Assembly: GCF_016808095.1 (NCBI RefSeq) | Contig: NC_068971.1 | Coordinates: 21,812,501 to 21,876,500 of the forward strand | Direction: 5' to 3' | DNA from: Vigna angularis | Lineage: Eukaryota > Streptophyta > Magnoliopsida > Fabales > Fabaceae | Length of the DNA stretch: 64,000 nucleotides | Shown: positions 32,956 through 45,362 of the stretch, one piece after another | Position numbering within the stretch: the stretch's first letter is position 1 | Layout: each line of letters starts with the position of its first letter | Notes under the pieces: generated by a model | The model's database searches: none | What the model was told of the DNA's origin: nothing | Seen by the model: only the letters and a program-made list of their open reading frames with translations | Program-made: the position numbers and the translations under genes

Positions 32956-34939
32956 CGTCACCCATTCACTCAGCTCAACAACACTGAAACAAAAGAAAAT
33001 AATAGAACGTAAAAGGGAGGAGAAAGACTACAGATTAAGGGTTTTTTTTGGAGGAATCATAAATCAGAGAAATTGGAGGAAAGGATTTCTTGGTAACTCT
33101 CTTCTCTTTCTATTTTTTTTTATGTATAAATTGTAAAGATATCATATACATGTGTTTTTCATCTTGTTAATTTCTCTGAATGACCCGCACCCGTGTGGAA
33201 ATGAATTTAAATTTTTTTAAATCAGAGTTGAATGTTGTCAATATTGTGGGACGCTTGGTATTTTAGTTGGGTTTGTGAATTTAACATCATGGTAGCTAGC
33301 TGTATACCAAGTGTTTGATGAAACGCCAACTTTGGGTGACTGCTTGCGTTGGGAACATGTTAACTCGCGTGTGTCAGAAATGAGAGGTACTTATCTGTTA
33401 TGAGTTTGTTACTCTGTTGAGTTGTAGTAGTTTGTATAAGTAATTTGGTGTAAGCATTCCAATGTTAGAAGAACAAAGTTACTATTCAGGAAATCTGAAT
33501 TTTCGCTCAATGTTTTTTAGTTGTATTACTTTTCGTCCTTTCCTCTTGGTTTTGGATATACCTTATAGTGGGTCCATTGATTTGAACCTGTGCTGATTAC
33601 TTCATGGTACGGGTACTATATTCCTTTGGTTTTAGTTACTATTTGACATGTCTTTAGTGCTATTAAGTTAATCTAAATTGTAGGACTTTCTGTTTGAGAT
33701 GCACCGTGCATGCTGGCTGGCTTAAGGTTTATGTGAATATGATCTGCTTATTCTGAAGCTAGTTACACTGACCTAGGTTAGCATGTTAGCAGGTTAGATA
33801 TCATTATTTGATAGCTGGTGAATCAAGAGATGCATATGTTGTGAATTGGGGATGACTTTTTAAGGAATTGTTCGTTTTCATAACTTTATTTGTTTCTGTT
33901 ATTGATAAAATAGGCCAAGGGAGGCCCAAATAGGTGGATTAAAGACTATATTATCCTTTTAATAATATTATTCAGTTTTATTTTAAATATCTTAAAATTT
34001 AGATGATGACACATGTAGTATTGTCATTCATTAGGTTTGTATTGGGTATCAATGAATAATATAAGAAAGCTTATTTTGTCTTTGGCCTCTCTCCATAGCC
34101 TTTTCATGGTAGATTGTTAGAAGTAGCAGTACCTTGGTTCTTTGCATCCTGACAGTTTTTATTGGTGTTCTCCTTTTTGTGCTGTATAAACAGGATTCTG
34201 GGAATATTTTTCAGAAGCCACATGAGTTTGAGTTTGGCTAGTTACGTAAATACCACTAGTATCTGTGGGTCTTTTTTAATAAAAAATTTAACTATCATTC
34301 TTGTTTGATTTACACTTCCATCAATTTTGTGTTCAGTTTTGTAATTGACCTGATCCATTTCAGTGCATTTTGCTATACAATCTGGTGACTAATGTTTGGT
34401 CCTTTATTCCATCTAATTCTGCAATGGACGCTGATTCATAGAAGTGAATTTGCATATCTAGAATAGGAATGGTTGTTGAAACTTTCATTTTTATAAATTT
34501 TTCATCTGGTTATTGGCACAAGTATTTGATTTTATTCTAATAGGAACTTGGGTATTATGGATGCATAAGTCTCACATCGATTAATATGGAATGCTTGATA
34601 AAGCATTTAATGTTTGGCTTTCCCCATTAATAGTTTGTTTTTGAGGTATCTCTAGACTCTAGTCATTAATATTAACAGACTTGATTGTTTCTACAGTGTC
34701 CTTATCCTGTATATGTTTTGCATCACATATTGTTTCATTGGTATTTTTATTATGCTCACAATGGAACTAATCTAAAACCTGTATGAACTGTGTTTTTTGG
34801 TGAAAATTGTTATATGACGCTACATGCTAATTGCAATTGTAATTGTCTGGGAGTTTTCGACTTCAAATTATTGCATTATATTCTTTTGCTTATAAATTTG
34901 CAGTGTATAAACCCAATATCATTTGATTATTCAATACAA
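32956..34939 (+). promoter_or_regulatory. Probable 5'UTR exon and 5'UTR intron of the DUSP12-like gene
   Basis: A purine-rich leader (about 32985-33092) ends at TTCTTG|GTAACTCTC, a good donor. 33093-34903 is T-rich with intron-like composition and ends TATAAATTTGCAG, a good acceptor. The next 36 bases lead to the start codon at 34940. Predicted from splice signals only. Confidence 0.5.
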
Positions 34940-35419
34940 ATGGCTGAAGCTAGTAGCTCTCAGACAGAAGCCACTACCAAACCTCAACTTATATACCGGT
35001 GTAAGAAATGCAGAAGAATTGTTGCTTCAGAGGAAAATATAGTTTCCCATGAGCGTGGGAAAGGAGAATCAAGCTTCAAGTGGAAAAAGAGAAGCAGTGA
35101 ATCCTGGGAAGCGGAAAAGACACCAGTTGATTGCACTTCAATATTTGTTGAGCCGATGAAATGGATGGAAGCAGGTACGTGTAAAATTTCCCTCATACAT
35201 TTTATTTGCCATAAAATAATGTCAAACTTCACACTAACACTTTGTATATGGATTGGCTTGGAAGTACAAGAAGGTAATGTGGGGGATAAACTTCTGTGTA
35301 TGGGTTGTAATGCTCGTTTGGGTAATTTCAACTGGGCTGGTATGCAGTGCAGCTGTGGAGCCTGGATTAACCCTGCTTTTCAGCTGCATAAAAGTAGGTT
35401 AGATGAGTGTTATATGTAA
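34940..35419 (+). CDS. DUSP12-like zinc-binding protein (inactive phosphatase-like, At4g18593 type)
   Basis: Two coding exons, 34940-35174 and 35265-35419 (join), giving 129 residues. The 90 bp intron starts GTACGT and ends GAAG. The product has a CxxC pair in YRCKKCRRIVA (Cys21, Cys24), the FVEPMKWM motif before the splice, then LLCMGC (Cys90, Cys93), GNFNWAGMQCSCGAW (Cys107, Cys109) and a NPAFQL-HKSRLDEC end. This is the C-terminal zinc-binding module of YVH1/DUSP12 proteins. The phosphatase domain (HCx5R) is absent, as in the Arabidopsis protein annotated as 'probable inactive dual specificity phosphatase'. Length agrees with that family. The start is the only ATG after a plausible acceptor, and a longer in-frame extension upstream reads intron. 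It looks intact; its precise role is unknown. Confidence 0.88.
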   Translation: MAEASSSQTEATTKPQLIYRCKKCRRIVASEENIVSHERGKGESSFKWKKRSSESWEAEKTPVDCTSIFVEPMKWMEAGTCKISLIHFICHKIMSNFTLTLCIWIGLEVQEGNVGDKLLCMGCNARLGNFNWAGMQCSCGAWINPAFQLHKSRLDECYM

Positions 35420-37476
35420 ATCAATCAACTTGCAGTTTTCCAGAAGACCCAGAGCTTGCTTGAAAAAAATATGAAGGTTATTCTTTTTCTGAACAAAAGA
35501 CAATGGCAGCTTAGCTTGGGAGATTGTAATGTACAACTCCATGCTTGTTATTGATTAGAACTTACAGTACATTGTTTTTATAATACTAATATTCAAAATA
35601 AGTTTTATTTTTAATTTATTTTTTCACAGTTAAAATTTGTTTCTTCAGCATGTTTATAATGAAAGGAATGACATCCCAAAAGTAAAAATACGATGTAATT
35701 TGTATCATGAAAGGGGGGGTAAGAATTTTTACAATGGAACTACGGATCTATTAATAACTTGTTATGTTTGTTAAAGATAATAAACAAATTAAATGGTATA
35801 AAAAATAAAAACATACTGTACCCAAAGAAATTCGAAGGAAGTTTGAGTGTAATATTTCTTTGTTTGGACAGTTAATATTGGATAAATAAAGTCGGATAAA
35901 ATGGATAATAACGACGAATTTAGAAAGAGATTGTAATTTTGTGGTATTTGATCTGAAAGTAATGTTTTAATATTTATATTTTCAATTTTAGTTTTGGTGT
36001 AATCATGTTTTATTTATTTTATTCAAATCTAGTGATAAAAAATTAAAGTTAATAACTATTAAAATGACTTGTGTGATCTTTATATTAAAGATTCAATATA
36101 TTTATTTCACTTATTTAACATTAAAATAATTTAAAAAAAAATTGACTTAATATGAACTAAATTTGAATAACTTGAATAAATTCACCTCTAAACCAAACCA
36201 TTCATACTCGACAAACTCCATAAGTTAAGGCTTTGTTCACTTGGAGGAAATTATTTGAGAAAGAATGAATGGATTTAAGAAAATTTGAGGGTAAATTTTT
36301 AGTTATTTATTTGGTGAATTTAAAGGTAAGTGATAATGGATTTATAAGTAAAATTTATAAGCATTAATATAGAATTTGATTGATCTGACAGATAAAAAAA
36401 TTTATTTAATTGATAGAAATTAAAGACTATCAAAATATCCCTAGTTATTAAAATAATATAAAATGATAATTAAAATGTTATATTTAATAGTAAAAAATAT
36501 TTATAGAGTAAAAAAATAAAATTAATCATTAAAATTAATTTTAAAAATGTAAAAAAATTATAATTTAACAAAATAAATTTATTTTTAAATTAATATTTTT
36601 TGTAATATACTTTACTACTAAGTAGTCTCAGAGATTGAATATTTTTTATGAAAAAAAAAAACTTCTAATTGAATGGGTTAAAAAATTAAACCCATGTAAA
36701 TTCAAGTGGGTTCGGCCGGTAGAATCTACACCCCTTCCTCTATGTGTTTAATTTCCCTACCATTTCTTCTCCTTTCCCACCTTTGTATTAAACAAAGCGG
36801 CCCAATAGAGTAAAACCAGAAAGGGTCCCAATATGTTAATAACGATTGTTAACAATATTTTGACAACAAACAGGTCTCAAAATGCTATTGGGTCATTTAA
36901 AATAATATTTCTTCAGGAAAAGCTGGTGTGCAAGAGTGTTGGGAATTGGTTTCCGAAAATACCCCTCCCACTTTATGACTTTTCATTCTTTCTCTATTCT
37001 CCATTTTTGTTTTCATTTTCTATGTGTTCTCTCTTACTTGTGGTTCTTCTTCTCTCTCTCTCATGAAGCAAGCATAAAGGGCCATCTTCATCGATGAGGC
37101 AATCCGGTGAGACTCCGCTAAAGCAATGGAAAACTCCAGTGAGAAGTTATTCCATTTCCCTTTTGCATTATTCGTTTCTCTTTTCCCATGTCCCATTTCC
37201 CCTTTCTCCTTTCCCCTTTCCCCTTTTCCCTTTCCACTTACTCCAATTTGATTTACCCTTTAGCATTTTCAGTGTACCCATTTCCAGTTGCATTTTACCC
37301 TATGGTCATTGATTTATTTTTCATGCAGTTGAATGTGCACCATTCTTTCAAAATAAAGTATGTTGGTGATTTGAATGGAAGATTGACCCTGCACCAAACA
37401 AAGTTAATTGCAAAGACATCATTCAGTTGGTTTTCAAAATTGTTTAACAATAACTTGAAAGTAAACTCATTTAGGA
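35420..37476. other. 3'UTR followed by AT-rich intergenic DNA
   Basis: 35420-35600 is probably the 3'UTR of the preceding gene. 36225-36740 starts with GGCTTTGTTCACTTGGAG, the style of a hAT/MITE terminus, but no matching far end was found. 37160-37260 is a pyrimidine tract of TTTCCC units on the + strand. No coding gene is supported. Confidence 0.5.
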
Positions 37477-39860
37477 AGCTTAGAAAAACGTTGTTTTTGA
37501 GAAATTAACTGCATCTAGTACAGTGGTTTAAAAATTATGATTTAGTAGTCATTGCAAAGCTCTTTGAGTCTAAATTCCAACAAAACAAGAATCAACTCAT
37601 TTAGAGTTCAGTAGAGAAAGTTAAGAGCAAAACAACCAGCAAAGGTCAAAGCTGACACAAATATATAAAATGTTAACTTTAAAGAATTAATTGTACCTAC
37701 TTAGATGTCCAAATATTACAAATTAGTAGTCATTGGAAAGATTTATGAGTCTATTTTCTAATAAAAAAAGAATCAACTCATTTAGGGTTTGATGGAGAAA
37801 GTTAAAAGCAAAACAACCAGCAAAGGTCAGAGATGGTAGGAATATATAAAACGTTAACTTTAAACATACCTACTTAGATGTCCAAAACTTATAAAATTAG
37901 TAGTCATTGGAAAGTTTTTTGAGTCTATTGTCGAATAAAAAAAGAATCACATCATTTAGAGGTCTGTGGGAAAGGTTATGATAAAATAGTCAACAAAAGT
38001 CAGAATTGAGGTTTGGGCAGTCCATGGTGGAGGAAAGACCCAATATTGGTGTGATGACCAAGTTAGGTCAAGTTCACAAACAAGTGTAGGTCATACAGTC
38101 CCTTGTAATCGATTACAATGGCCCTGTAAACGGTTACGCGTGCAAAAATTTGGTTTTGTACAAAATCTTATACTGTAGTACCCAACTGTGAGAACGTCAC
38201 TCCCCAAACATAATTTTCGAACTTTTTTCATATTTCTTCAATGGATGACACTTCTTTTTAGCGTATAAGGGTGAGTAGAGCTTGAAAACTGAGGTTTGGG
38301 CAATTCATGGTGGAGGAAAGACCCAATGTTGGTGTGATGACCAAGTTAGGTGAAGTCCTCAAATAAGTGTAGGCCATTCAACCCCTTGTAATCGATTACA
38401 ATGGCCCTATAAACGATTACGTGTGCAAAAATTTGGTTTTATACAAAAACTTGTAATTTAGTATCCAACTGTCAGAACGTCACTCCCCAAAGACAATTTT
38501 TCATTTTTTTTTTCAGATTTCTTCAATGGATGGCACTTCTTTTTAGTGCATAAGTGTGAGTAGAGCTTGAAAACTGAGGTTTGGGCAGTCCATGGTGGAG
38601 GAAAGACCTAATGTTGGTGTGATGATCAAGTTAGGTGAAGTCCTCAAACAAGTGTAGGACATACAATCTCTTGTAATCGATTACAATGGCTCTGTAAACA
38701 ATTACGCGTGCAAAAATTTGGTTTTGTACAAAAACTTGAACTGCAGTACCCAACTATGAGAATGTCACTCCCCAAAAGCAATTTTAGTGATTTTCTCAAT
38801 GGATGACACTTCTTTTCATGTTCGAGTATGAGAAGAGCTTGAAAACTAAGGTTTGGATAGTCCATGGTGGAGGAAAGACCCAATGTGGGTGTCATGACAA
38901 AGGTAGGTTAAGTCCTCAAACATGTGTAGGCCATTTAGAAAGCTTAAAAAAATTGTTTTTGGGAAATTAACTGCACCTAGTATAGTGGTCTAAAAATTAT
39001 GAGTTAGTGGTCATTTGAAATCTCTTTGAGTCTAAGTTCCAACAAAATAAGAGCCAACTCATTTGGAGTTCGGTGGAGAAAGTTAAGAACAAAACAACCA
39101 GTAAAGGTCAGAGATGGTATGAATATATAAAACATTAACTTTAAAGAATTAATTGTACCTACTCAAATGTCCAAAAATTACAAATTAGTAGTCATTGGAA
39201 AGCTTTTTGAGTCTATTTTCTATTTAAAAAAGAATCAACTCATTTGGGGTTTGGTGGAGAAGGTTAAAAGCAAAACAACCAACAAAGGTCAGAGGTGGTA
39301 GGAATATATAAAACGTTAACTTTAAAGAATTAATTGTACCTACTCAGATGTCCAAAAATTACAAATTAGTAGTCATTGGAAATATTTTTGAGTCTATTTT
39401 CTAATGAAAAAAGAATCACATCATTTAGAGGTATGTGGGAAAAGTTATGATTAAAATAGTCTGCAAAGGTTAAAGTTGACACCACATTATCTTATATGTA
39501 TATTTTTCCCTCTTATTCATATATCTATTATTTATTGAAAATGTCTTTTAAAATTTGTGCATTGTAACAACATTTTTGCATGGATTCCTCATGTTGCTCA
39601 TCATTGATGGTGTCAAGTGTATCAAAACACAGTTTTTCCCACTCAATTGTGGAGGAAAAAGACCATATATGTTTTTGAACCAAGGTAGGTGAAGTCTATG
39701 ACCATTTTTGACAAAGTTATGCCTTGGTAATCGATTACGGGGTCCCTGTAATCGATTACCAAGGGCTAATTGCTGGTTTGTACAAAAAGTAATATGTGAC
39801 TTGCCAGTTGGAAGAACTTGACTCCCCAAGGTCATTTTTTAGGTCTTTTTGGATGATTTT
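37477..39860 (+). repeat. Two-level tandem array (A ~182 bp, B ~282 bp, superunit ~1.46 kb)
   Basis: A units, recognised by AGTAGTCATTGGAAAG, occur at about 37543, 37725, 37899 and again at 39004, 39186, 39367. B units, recognised by GAGGTTTGGGCAGTCCATGG, occur at about 38009, 38291, 38575 and partially at 38848, with a diverged B at about 39600-39850. The order is A-A-A-B-B-B-b then A-A-A-B', so a block of three A and three B units was itself duplicated with offset 1461 bp. Each B unit contains TGTAATCGATTACA or a variant. No coding frame crosses the array. Confidence 0.85.
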
Positions 39861-40783
39861 GGGTATGTTTTTATGTGATTTATTCCATTTTTTTACATGG
39901 ATGATTGATTTTATTTATCGATATTGCGAAAAACTTCTTTTCTCACTGAACAAAGCCCTAACCTTGGAGAAAGGAGACATCTTTTCTCGTTGATGGAGAG
40001 CGCGAGAGAGGTAGAGAGGCGAAAATAACGTTGGTGGAGGTCACTTTCGATATGTTCCAATGGATGAGAAAACAAGAACAAATCGTGAGAGGAAGACAAT
40101 GCAAAAAGCGAAAACAAAATGAGACGAGAGAGATGAAGAAGACAACCAACAGAGAAGAGAGATTTCGGTGGACGTCACGGTGGTCGATGAAAACGACGTG
40201 CAACCAAGAGACAACCGTGAGAGAGACTTGAGATAAAGATAGAGATTTTAAGTTGTTCAGAGGAAGAAGATGAACCCCTTTTCGGAATGATATTTCATAA
40301 CCCGTGAAACAAAATTCGTTCCCAAAACACCCTCTGCATAACATTTCATTTCTGAAGATATTATTTGAAATGGACCAATCAAATGCTGCCACTTGGCGTT
40401 GTCAAAAAGGTGGCAAAATTGAGTTGTTAAACAAACATTTTCCATCCAGAAACTATAGTGTCCAAGTTATTCCTAATATGCAATTACACTACAACTTAAA
40501 AACACAATTTCCATTCCAATCATTCTACAATGTATGCACTCAAACTTTGAACATCACATTTCGTTCAATAATACTCGAAAGATCCATTGTCATAATAAAG
40601 ATAACGCACAAAGACTGAAAAGAACAATTATGTCCTTACCACATTTGGAATACTATCGTTTATTCAAAACAAATAACTACACAAGTCAAACCGATAAAGA
40701 ACTATGATTTCTAACCAGGAAAAAGGACCGACAAATCAATACTTACAAACATTATTTATTAAAAAACCAGACACTCATGATGC
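39861..40783. other. Intergenic, no recognised gene
   Basis: Purine-rich GAGAGA and GAAGAC stretches (39990-40250) resemble a plant 5'UTR or a repeat edge, but I see no credible protein on either strand. Confidence 0.5.
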
Positions 40784-40788
40784 ACTAA

Positions 40789-42074
40789 TGATAACAGTTG
40801 AAAAACTGTTATTTTCATGCTTAAAATTGACACTAAAAGCAACCTTTACACTTAGAAACTAGCTTGAAATCATGCTTTTACCAATATTTTCATAAATAAG
40901 AGAGTTGGACAGGTTTATGCTTGATTTCAGTGTTTTTGTGCAGGTTTTAAGGTGAATTTGGTGAAAGAAGTGAAGAAGGAGAGAGATGAAATCAGATAAG
41001 ACATCAAAAAGTGCAAAAAGAGAAGTCGCAACTGCCGCTCAGCGGCAGTTTACCGCTGAGCGGCACTCAGGCAGTCACGCTGGCTCCGCTGAGGGGTGAA
41101 ATGGCCGCTGAGGGGAGAAAACAAAGTCACGCACTCACCGCTGAGCGGCACTTTAATGGGCTTGGACTTGACTTTTTGTAATTTACGAATGATATATAAG
41201 CTTTAGGGTTTCCTAGGGTTAGGCATCTTTGGCAGAAACGAGGCAAACACTCTCTCTTCCACCCCTTTGAAGGAGGATCTTGGATGCTCAGGCTACCTCT
41301 TCACCTTTTTAGGGTTTATTCTTTCATTCTTTCATTGTAATTCATCTAGGTTCACCATGAATATGGTGAACTAAACCTTGTATGTTTGTTGGGGAATCAA
41401 TGTAATCTTATGAAGCTCTCATATATGGAATCTGTTTGTTACATCTTTTAATTAAGATTTATGCTTTCTTTCATCATTAGTTAGGGTTTTTCCTCTTTGC
41501 TTAATGCTTGCATTGTTTAACTCATTCGATGCATGATTATTGGTTTTGTCGATACAGGAACGTACGGGGAAGTCTAGATCCGGGGAATTTCTCCCAATAT
41601 GATATTGGTTGTCGTTAAGCTCTTGCACTTATGAACTGATCATTAGGAATGCTAGGAATTGTATGAACTCGTGATTGGGGAGAAGCCTTCTAGAAAGGTA
41701 CTTTAGAGAGTGGTATTAACAATGATGATTTGAATGTTGAATTCCTAAAATATATGAGAGTGGATAAGATGAAATTGACCCCCAACAACATATTCATTAA
41801 TATATTCCATTGAAAGTGTGTGTCTTTTGTTTTAGCCATTGATCAAAACTTCATGCATACATGTTTATTTTCTATCTTGCATATTAAACTCCAAATATTC
41901 CGTCTTTAAGTCTTAGCTAATCAAGAAATCACATAACTAAACTAGGCCGTGAGTCCTTTGGGAAGAACGATACTTGGTCTTACCAAGTTTATTACTTGAA
42001 CGATTCGGTCATACTTGCCGATTGAAAAACAAGTTTGTGACATCATATTTTGGTGCTCATAAATTTGTCCATCA
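40789..42074 (+). mobile_element. Solo LTR (TGATAACG family)
   Basis: 1286 bp starting TGATAACAGTTG and ending TTTGTCCATCA, with ACTAA on both sides (40784-40788 and 42075-42079). It shares with the family the CCCCAACAACATATTCAT block, the TACTTGGTCTTACCA block and the ACTTGCCGAT stretch, but its 3' end is longer. An exact TSD and absence of internal sequence indicate LTR-LTR recombination. Confidence 0.88.
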
Positions 42075-42185
42075 ACTAACTTAGCAACTTATTTTCCAAA
42101 CAATTAAGGAGAAAATAGTTGAGCCATACCAAGGTTTAAGTCCCAGCACTACACATCGTTGATGAGGACAATTTAACTCAGCAGC

Positions 42186-42440
42186 TTATAGGTTGAAATC
42201 TCTTAGAGCACACGGTCTCGGGAAGCAGTCTTTGGCTTGTGGGGGAGGGTTTCGTGGGAGAAGGCAATGTGGTTGAGAAAGTAGAAGACGAGGTCGCTGG
42301 CAGCGACGCCAAGGGAGTGAAGAGAGTCGTTCGACGAAGAGGCTCGAATTTCGTCCTTTCTGTTGAGGGAAAGGTGTAGAGAAGGTAAAGGCATTTATTA
42401 TGGACTCAAGATCTTTCACTCTTCTTTGCATTCTCCAACT
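42186..42440 (-). pseudogene. F-box SKIP22-like gene fragment
   Basis: Minus-strand frame 42394-42203 reads LHLSLNRKDEIRASSSNDSL, then LGVAASDLVFYFLN and FSHETLPHKPKTA, which fits the N-terminal ubiquitin-like region of SKIP22-type F-box proteins. In the next frame upstream (42431) a start resembling the family N-terminus appears, so a deletion or frameshift joins the two. The F-box and C-terminal FP domain are missing. Probably a captured or retained fragment. Recognition is from memory of the family. Confidence 0.5.
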
Positions 42441-43394
42441 TCGTCGAATGATTGAAGGAGCATGGGATGGAGGTCTCTACATCCTCCACCATCACGGATC
42501 ATAGGCCAAGGTTGATCCTCAACCTTCCTCACATAATGAGCGTCCACCACCAAGCAAACTCGAGCTTCGTCAAACATCACGCCGCCTCTACCTCCACAAT
42601 GAAGCTTGCAACCAAATGGTCCAAGAGAACGAATACAGCGTCAAACGTGAGGGCACACACACATGGAACCAAATATGGAGCTTGGGAATCGAATATAGGG
42701 TTGTTGGGAACTGAATATGGGTAGTTCTGCATAATGGGAAACCAAATACAACTCTATGGGAATCGAATACAGGTTTTGTGTAAATCCTTGGCACACGTGA
42801 AACCGAATACCGCTGGATTGGAACCGAATACGCTTCGGTCCAATTTCATTTCAAGCATTGTTCTTCATCTTCTTCAGCTTCAAACACGCGTATTCATCTT
42901 CAACCACTTCGACATTCCTTCCTTTTCTTCACAAACGAACACGCAATTAACTTCATTTCGTCACTTTCAAACATCCTTGAACAGTAATTTCTGCTCTTGT
43001 AAACATAGCCTAAATTATGGGTTTTGAATACTAAATGTGGGTTATATTCAATTGGTTAATTTTGTAATTTACTTTTTTTGTAACTTTTTGTTTGTGAAGA
43101 GTATATTGATATTCTGGTGCAAAACTGTGCAAAACTATGTTGCTTTATTTCGTCAAAACAGGCTATTATATAGCCAAACAGAATACATAAAATTTAGTCA
43201 ATGTATAACTTATGTGACCATGTTCAAAACAAACTATTCCTAAAAACAAGGTTCTCCCTATATATCAAGATTTATTAAACAGAAGCAAAAACAACTTTAA
43301 ACAATAATAAAACCATCTCATTCCCTCCCTAATAGACTGCAAAATTCAATTAGTTTATTTCAGTAAGATCAAACATTCCCATCTTCTTTTTTAG
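42441..43394. other. Unassigned, repeat-like sequence
   Basis: 42640-42840 repeats CGAATAC/CCGAATACA-type words about eight times. 43030-43394 is AT-rich and probably includes the degenerate 3' end of the copia element to its right. No gene supported. Confidence 0.4.
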
Positions 43395-45357
43395 CTTCTG
43401 CAGGCTTCAAATTTCAAGGCTTCAATCATTAAATCTGCAACTTGTTCCTGAGTTCCACAGTGCACCAACTCAATTTCTTTATCTTTCACAAGATCTCTTA
43501 AAAAATGAAAACGCACTCTGATATGTTTACTTCTTCTTTGCATAACTGGATTTTAGGAAAGTTTAATAGTTGAACTGTTATCACAAATGATAAGGATGTT
43601 GTCTTGTGAATGAGTTGAAAAACTCAAAACTCTTCTCATCCATATATATTGCTTGACAGGCACTAGCAGTAGTAGCTACAAACTATGCCTCTATACTTGA
43701 AAGAGTAATAATTGGTTGTGTCTTGGACATCCATGACACTACTCCTAAACTGAATAAGAACATATAACCATATGTGCTCTTAGAACCATCCTCATCTCCT
43801 GCATAATCAGAATCTGTAAATGCAAGCAAATTTTCCTCACCTAATTTCTTGTAAAATATTCCATAATTGGTTCCCTTTAGACACCATATGATTCTTTTAG
43901 CCGCTTGTAGATGTAACTCAATTGGTTTAGAAATGTATTTGCTAATTAAACTCACACTGAACATGATATCTGGTCGTGTAGTCGTTAGCTACATTAAACT
44001 TCCCACAATCAATTTCAAGTAAATGTTATCCACAATGGCACCATCAACATTTTTATTAAGCTTACTCCCTAGGACAATTGGACTCTTCACAGGTTTGCTT
44101 TCAGTCATAGCAAATCTTTTCAGAACATCATTTGCATATTTATTATTGCCAGTATACATCAGATCATCAACATAAATGTTGACGATTAATATGTTCCTTT
44201 TAGTGTCCTTTTTTTATGAATGAGGTTTCTTCACTTGGGCATTTTTGAAAACCATCTTGCATGAAATGTGCTTCTATCCGGCTAAACCATACTCTAGGTG
44301 CTTGTTTTAGACCATACAAAGCTTTATGTAGCTTGTAAACCTTGTGCTCTTTCCCTTTTTTCACATATCCCTTTGGGTTCTCAACATACACATCTTCATT
44401 CAACACTCCATGCAAGAATGCAAATTTGACATCTAGTTAAAAGATGTTCCACCATTTGTGTGTGGCAAGAGCCACAACAGGTTGTACCGTGTCCATGCGT
44501 GCAATAGGAGCAAATACTTCAAAAATTCAATTCCATGTTGCTGTGAAGATCCCTTAGCTACTAACCTTGATTTATCCTTATCAACTTTTCCCAACTCATT
44601 CAATTTTGTCTTGTAAACCCATTTAACTCCTATTATTTTTGCTCCAGCTAGTAGATCCATGAGTTCCCAAGTTTGATTCTTTTCAATTTGTTAAAAAAGA
44701 TGTGCTTCGTTTCTCACACCAAGAGAGGGGTGAATTGGAGATGTATAAAAATAATCATTTTTGCAATCTTTTTAGCAAAACTGTAAATCTATAAACTTGT
44801 CTTGAATCGCAAGTAAAAATGTATGCAATGTAACAATATGTGTATTCGAATACAAATATTATGCAATCGATTAAATGTAGAGAGTTAGGGAGAAGAAGAT
44901 TCAAACTCTGAGTTTTTATACTAGTTCGGCCAAGCCTACATCCAGTCTCCTTCCGACCAACCTTAGACCGAAAGGAAATTGTTGAACCGAGATAAAAACC
45001 CCTCCCTCCCCCCTTTTTTTTTATTCTTTACTACATCGGTTGCTGAAGAACTGAGGCAGTAGCCTTCAACATATTACCTCAGTATTAACCGAGGCCAAAA
45101 GACCCCAACCTTTTTACCTCACCTATATATACTTTGGTTCGAAAATCGAAGCATATTGTCAAAAATAATCGTTGTCGTTTCCCTTCACTAGTGCCATGTT
45201 CATAACAATCCCATTTTTGTGTTCAGCGACTCCGTTTTGATATGGTGTGTAGCCTGGGATAAGTTTTTTTTTTACACCATTTTCATCACAAAACGTTTTC
45301 AACGCAAGAGAATTAAACTCTCCTCCTCTATCTATTCGAGACATTTGATGAACGCTC
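43395..45357 (-). mobile_element. Ty1-copia element fragment (integrase, RT, RNase H)
   Basis: Read leftwards. Integrase core fragment at 45344-45159 with DRGGEFNS and GYTPYQNGVAEHKN. After an insertion, RT starts at 44660 with IIGVKWVYKTK and LVAKGSSQQHGIEF, then VYKLHKALYGLKQAPRVWF at 44340, and a catalytic YVDD box near 44170 reached through a frameshift. RNase H at 43964-43683 shows FTDSDYAGDEDGSKSTYGY and LSSIEA, and continues in another frame to about 43395. gag, protease and both LTRs are missing. Stops and frame breaks show it is dead. Confidence 0.85.
44690..45170 (-). mobile_element. Probable SIRE-like LTR fragment inside the copia fragment
   Basis: Non-coding sequence between the integrase and RT parts. 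On the minus strand it contains ATTCACCCCTCTCTTGG near its 3' end (44740-44722) and ends TTTTTTAACA, like the copia LTR at 12962-14382. Its start and target duplication could not be identified. Confidence 0.5.
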
Positions 45358-45362
45358 TGACT

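Noticed and set aside
34790..34939. Upstream extension of the DUSP12-like protein to 34790
   Set aside because: It reads through the intron-like T-rich sequence and the TTTGCAG acceptor; family members start near the ATG at 34940.
36225..36740. Possible complete hAT-type MITE beginning GGCTTTGTTCACTTGG
   Set aside because: No inverted far end or target duplication could be found.
37477..39860. CRISPR-like array
   Set aside because: The units are long, contiguous and diverged, with no short repeats separated by unique spacers; the genome is a plant.
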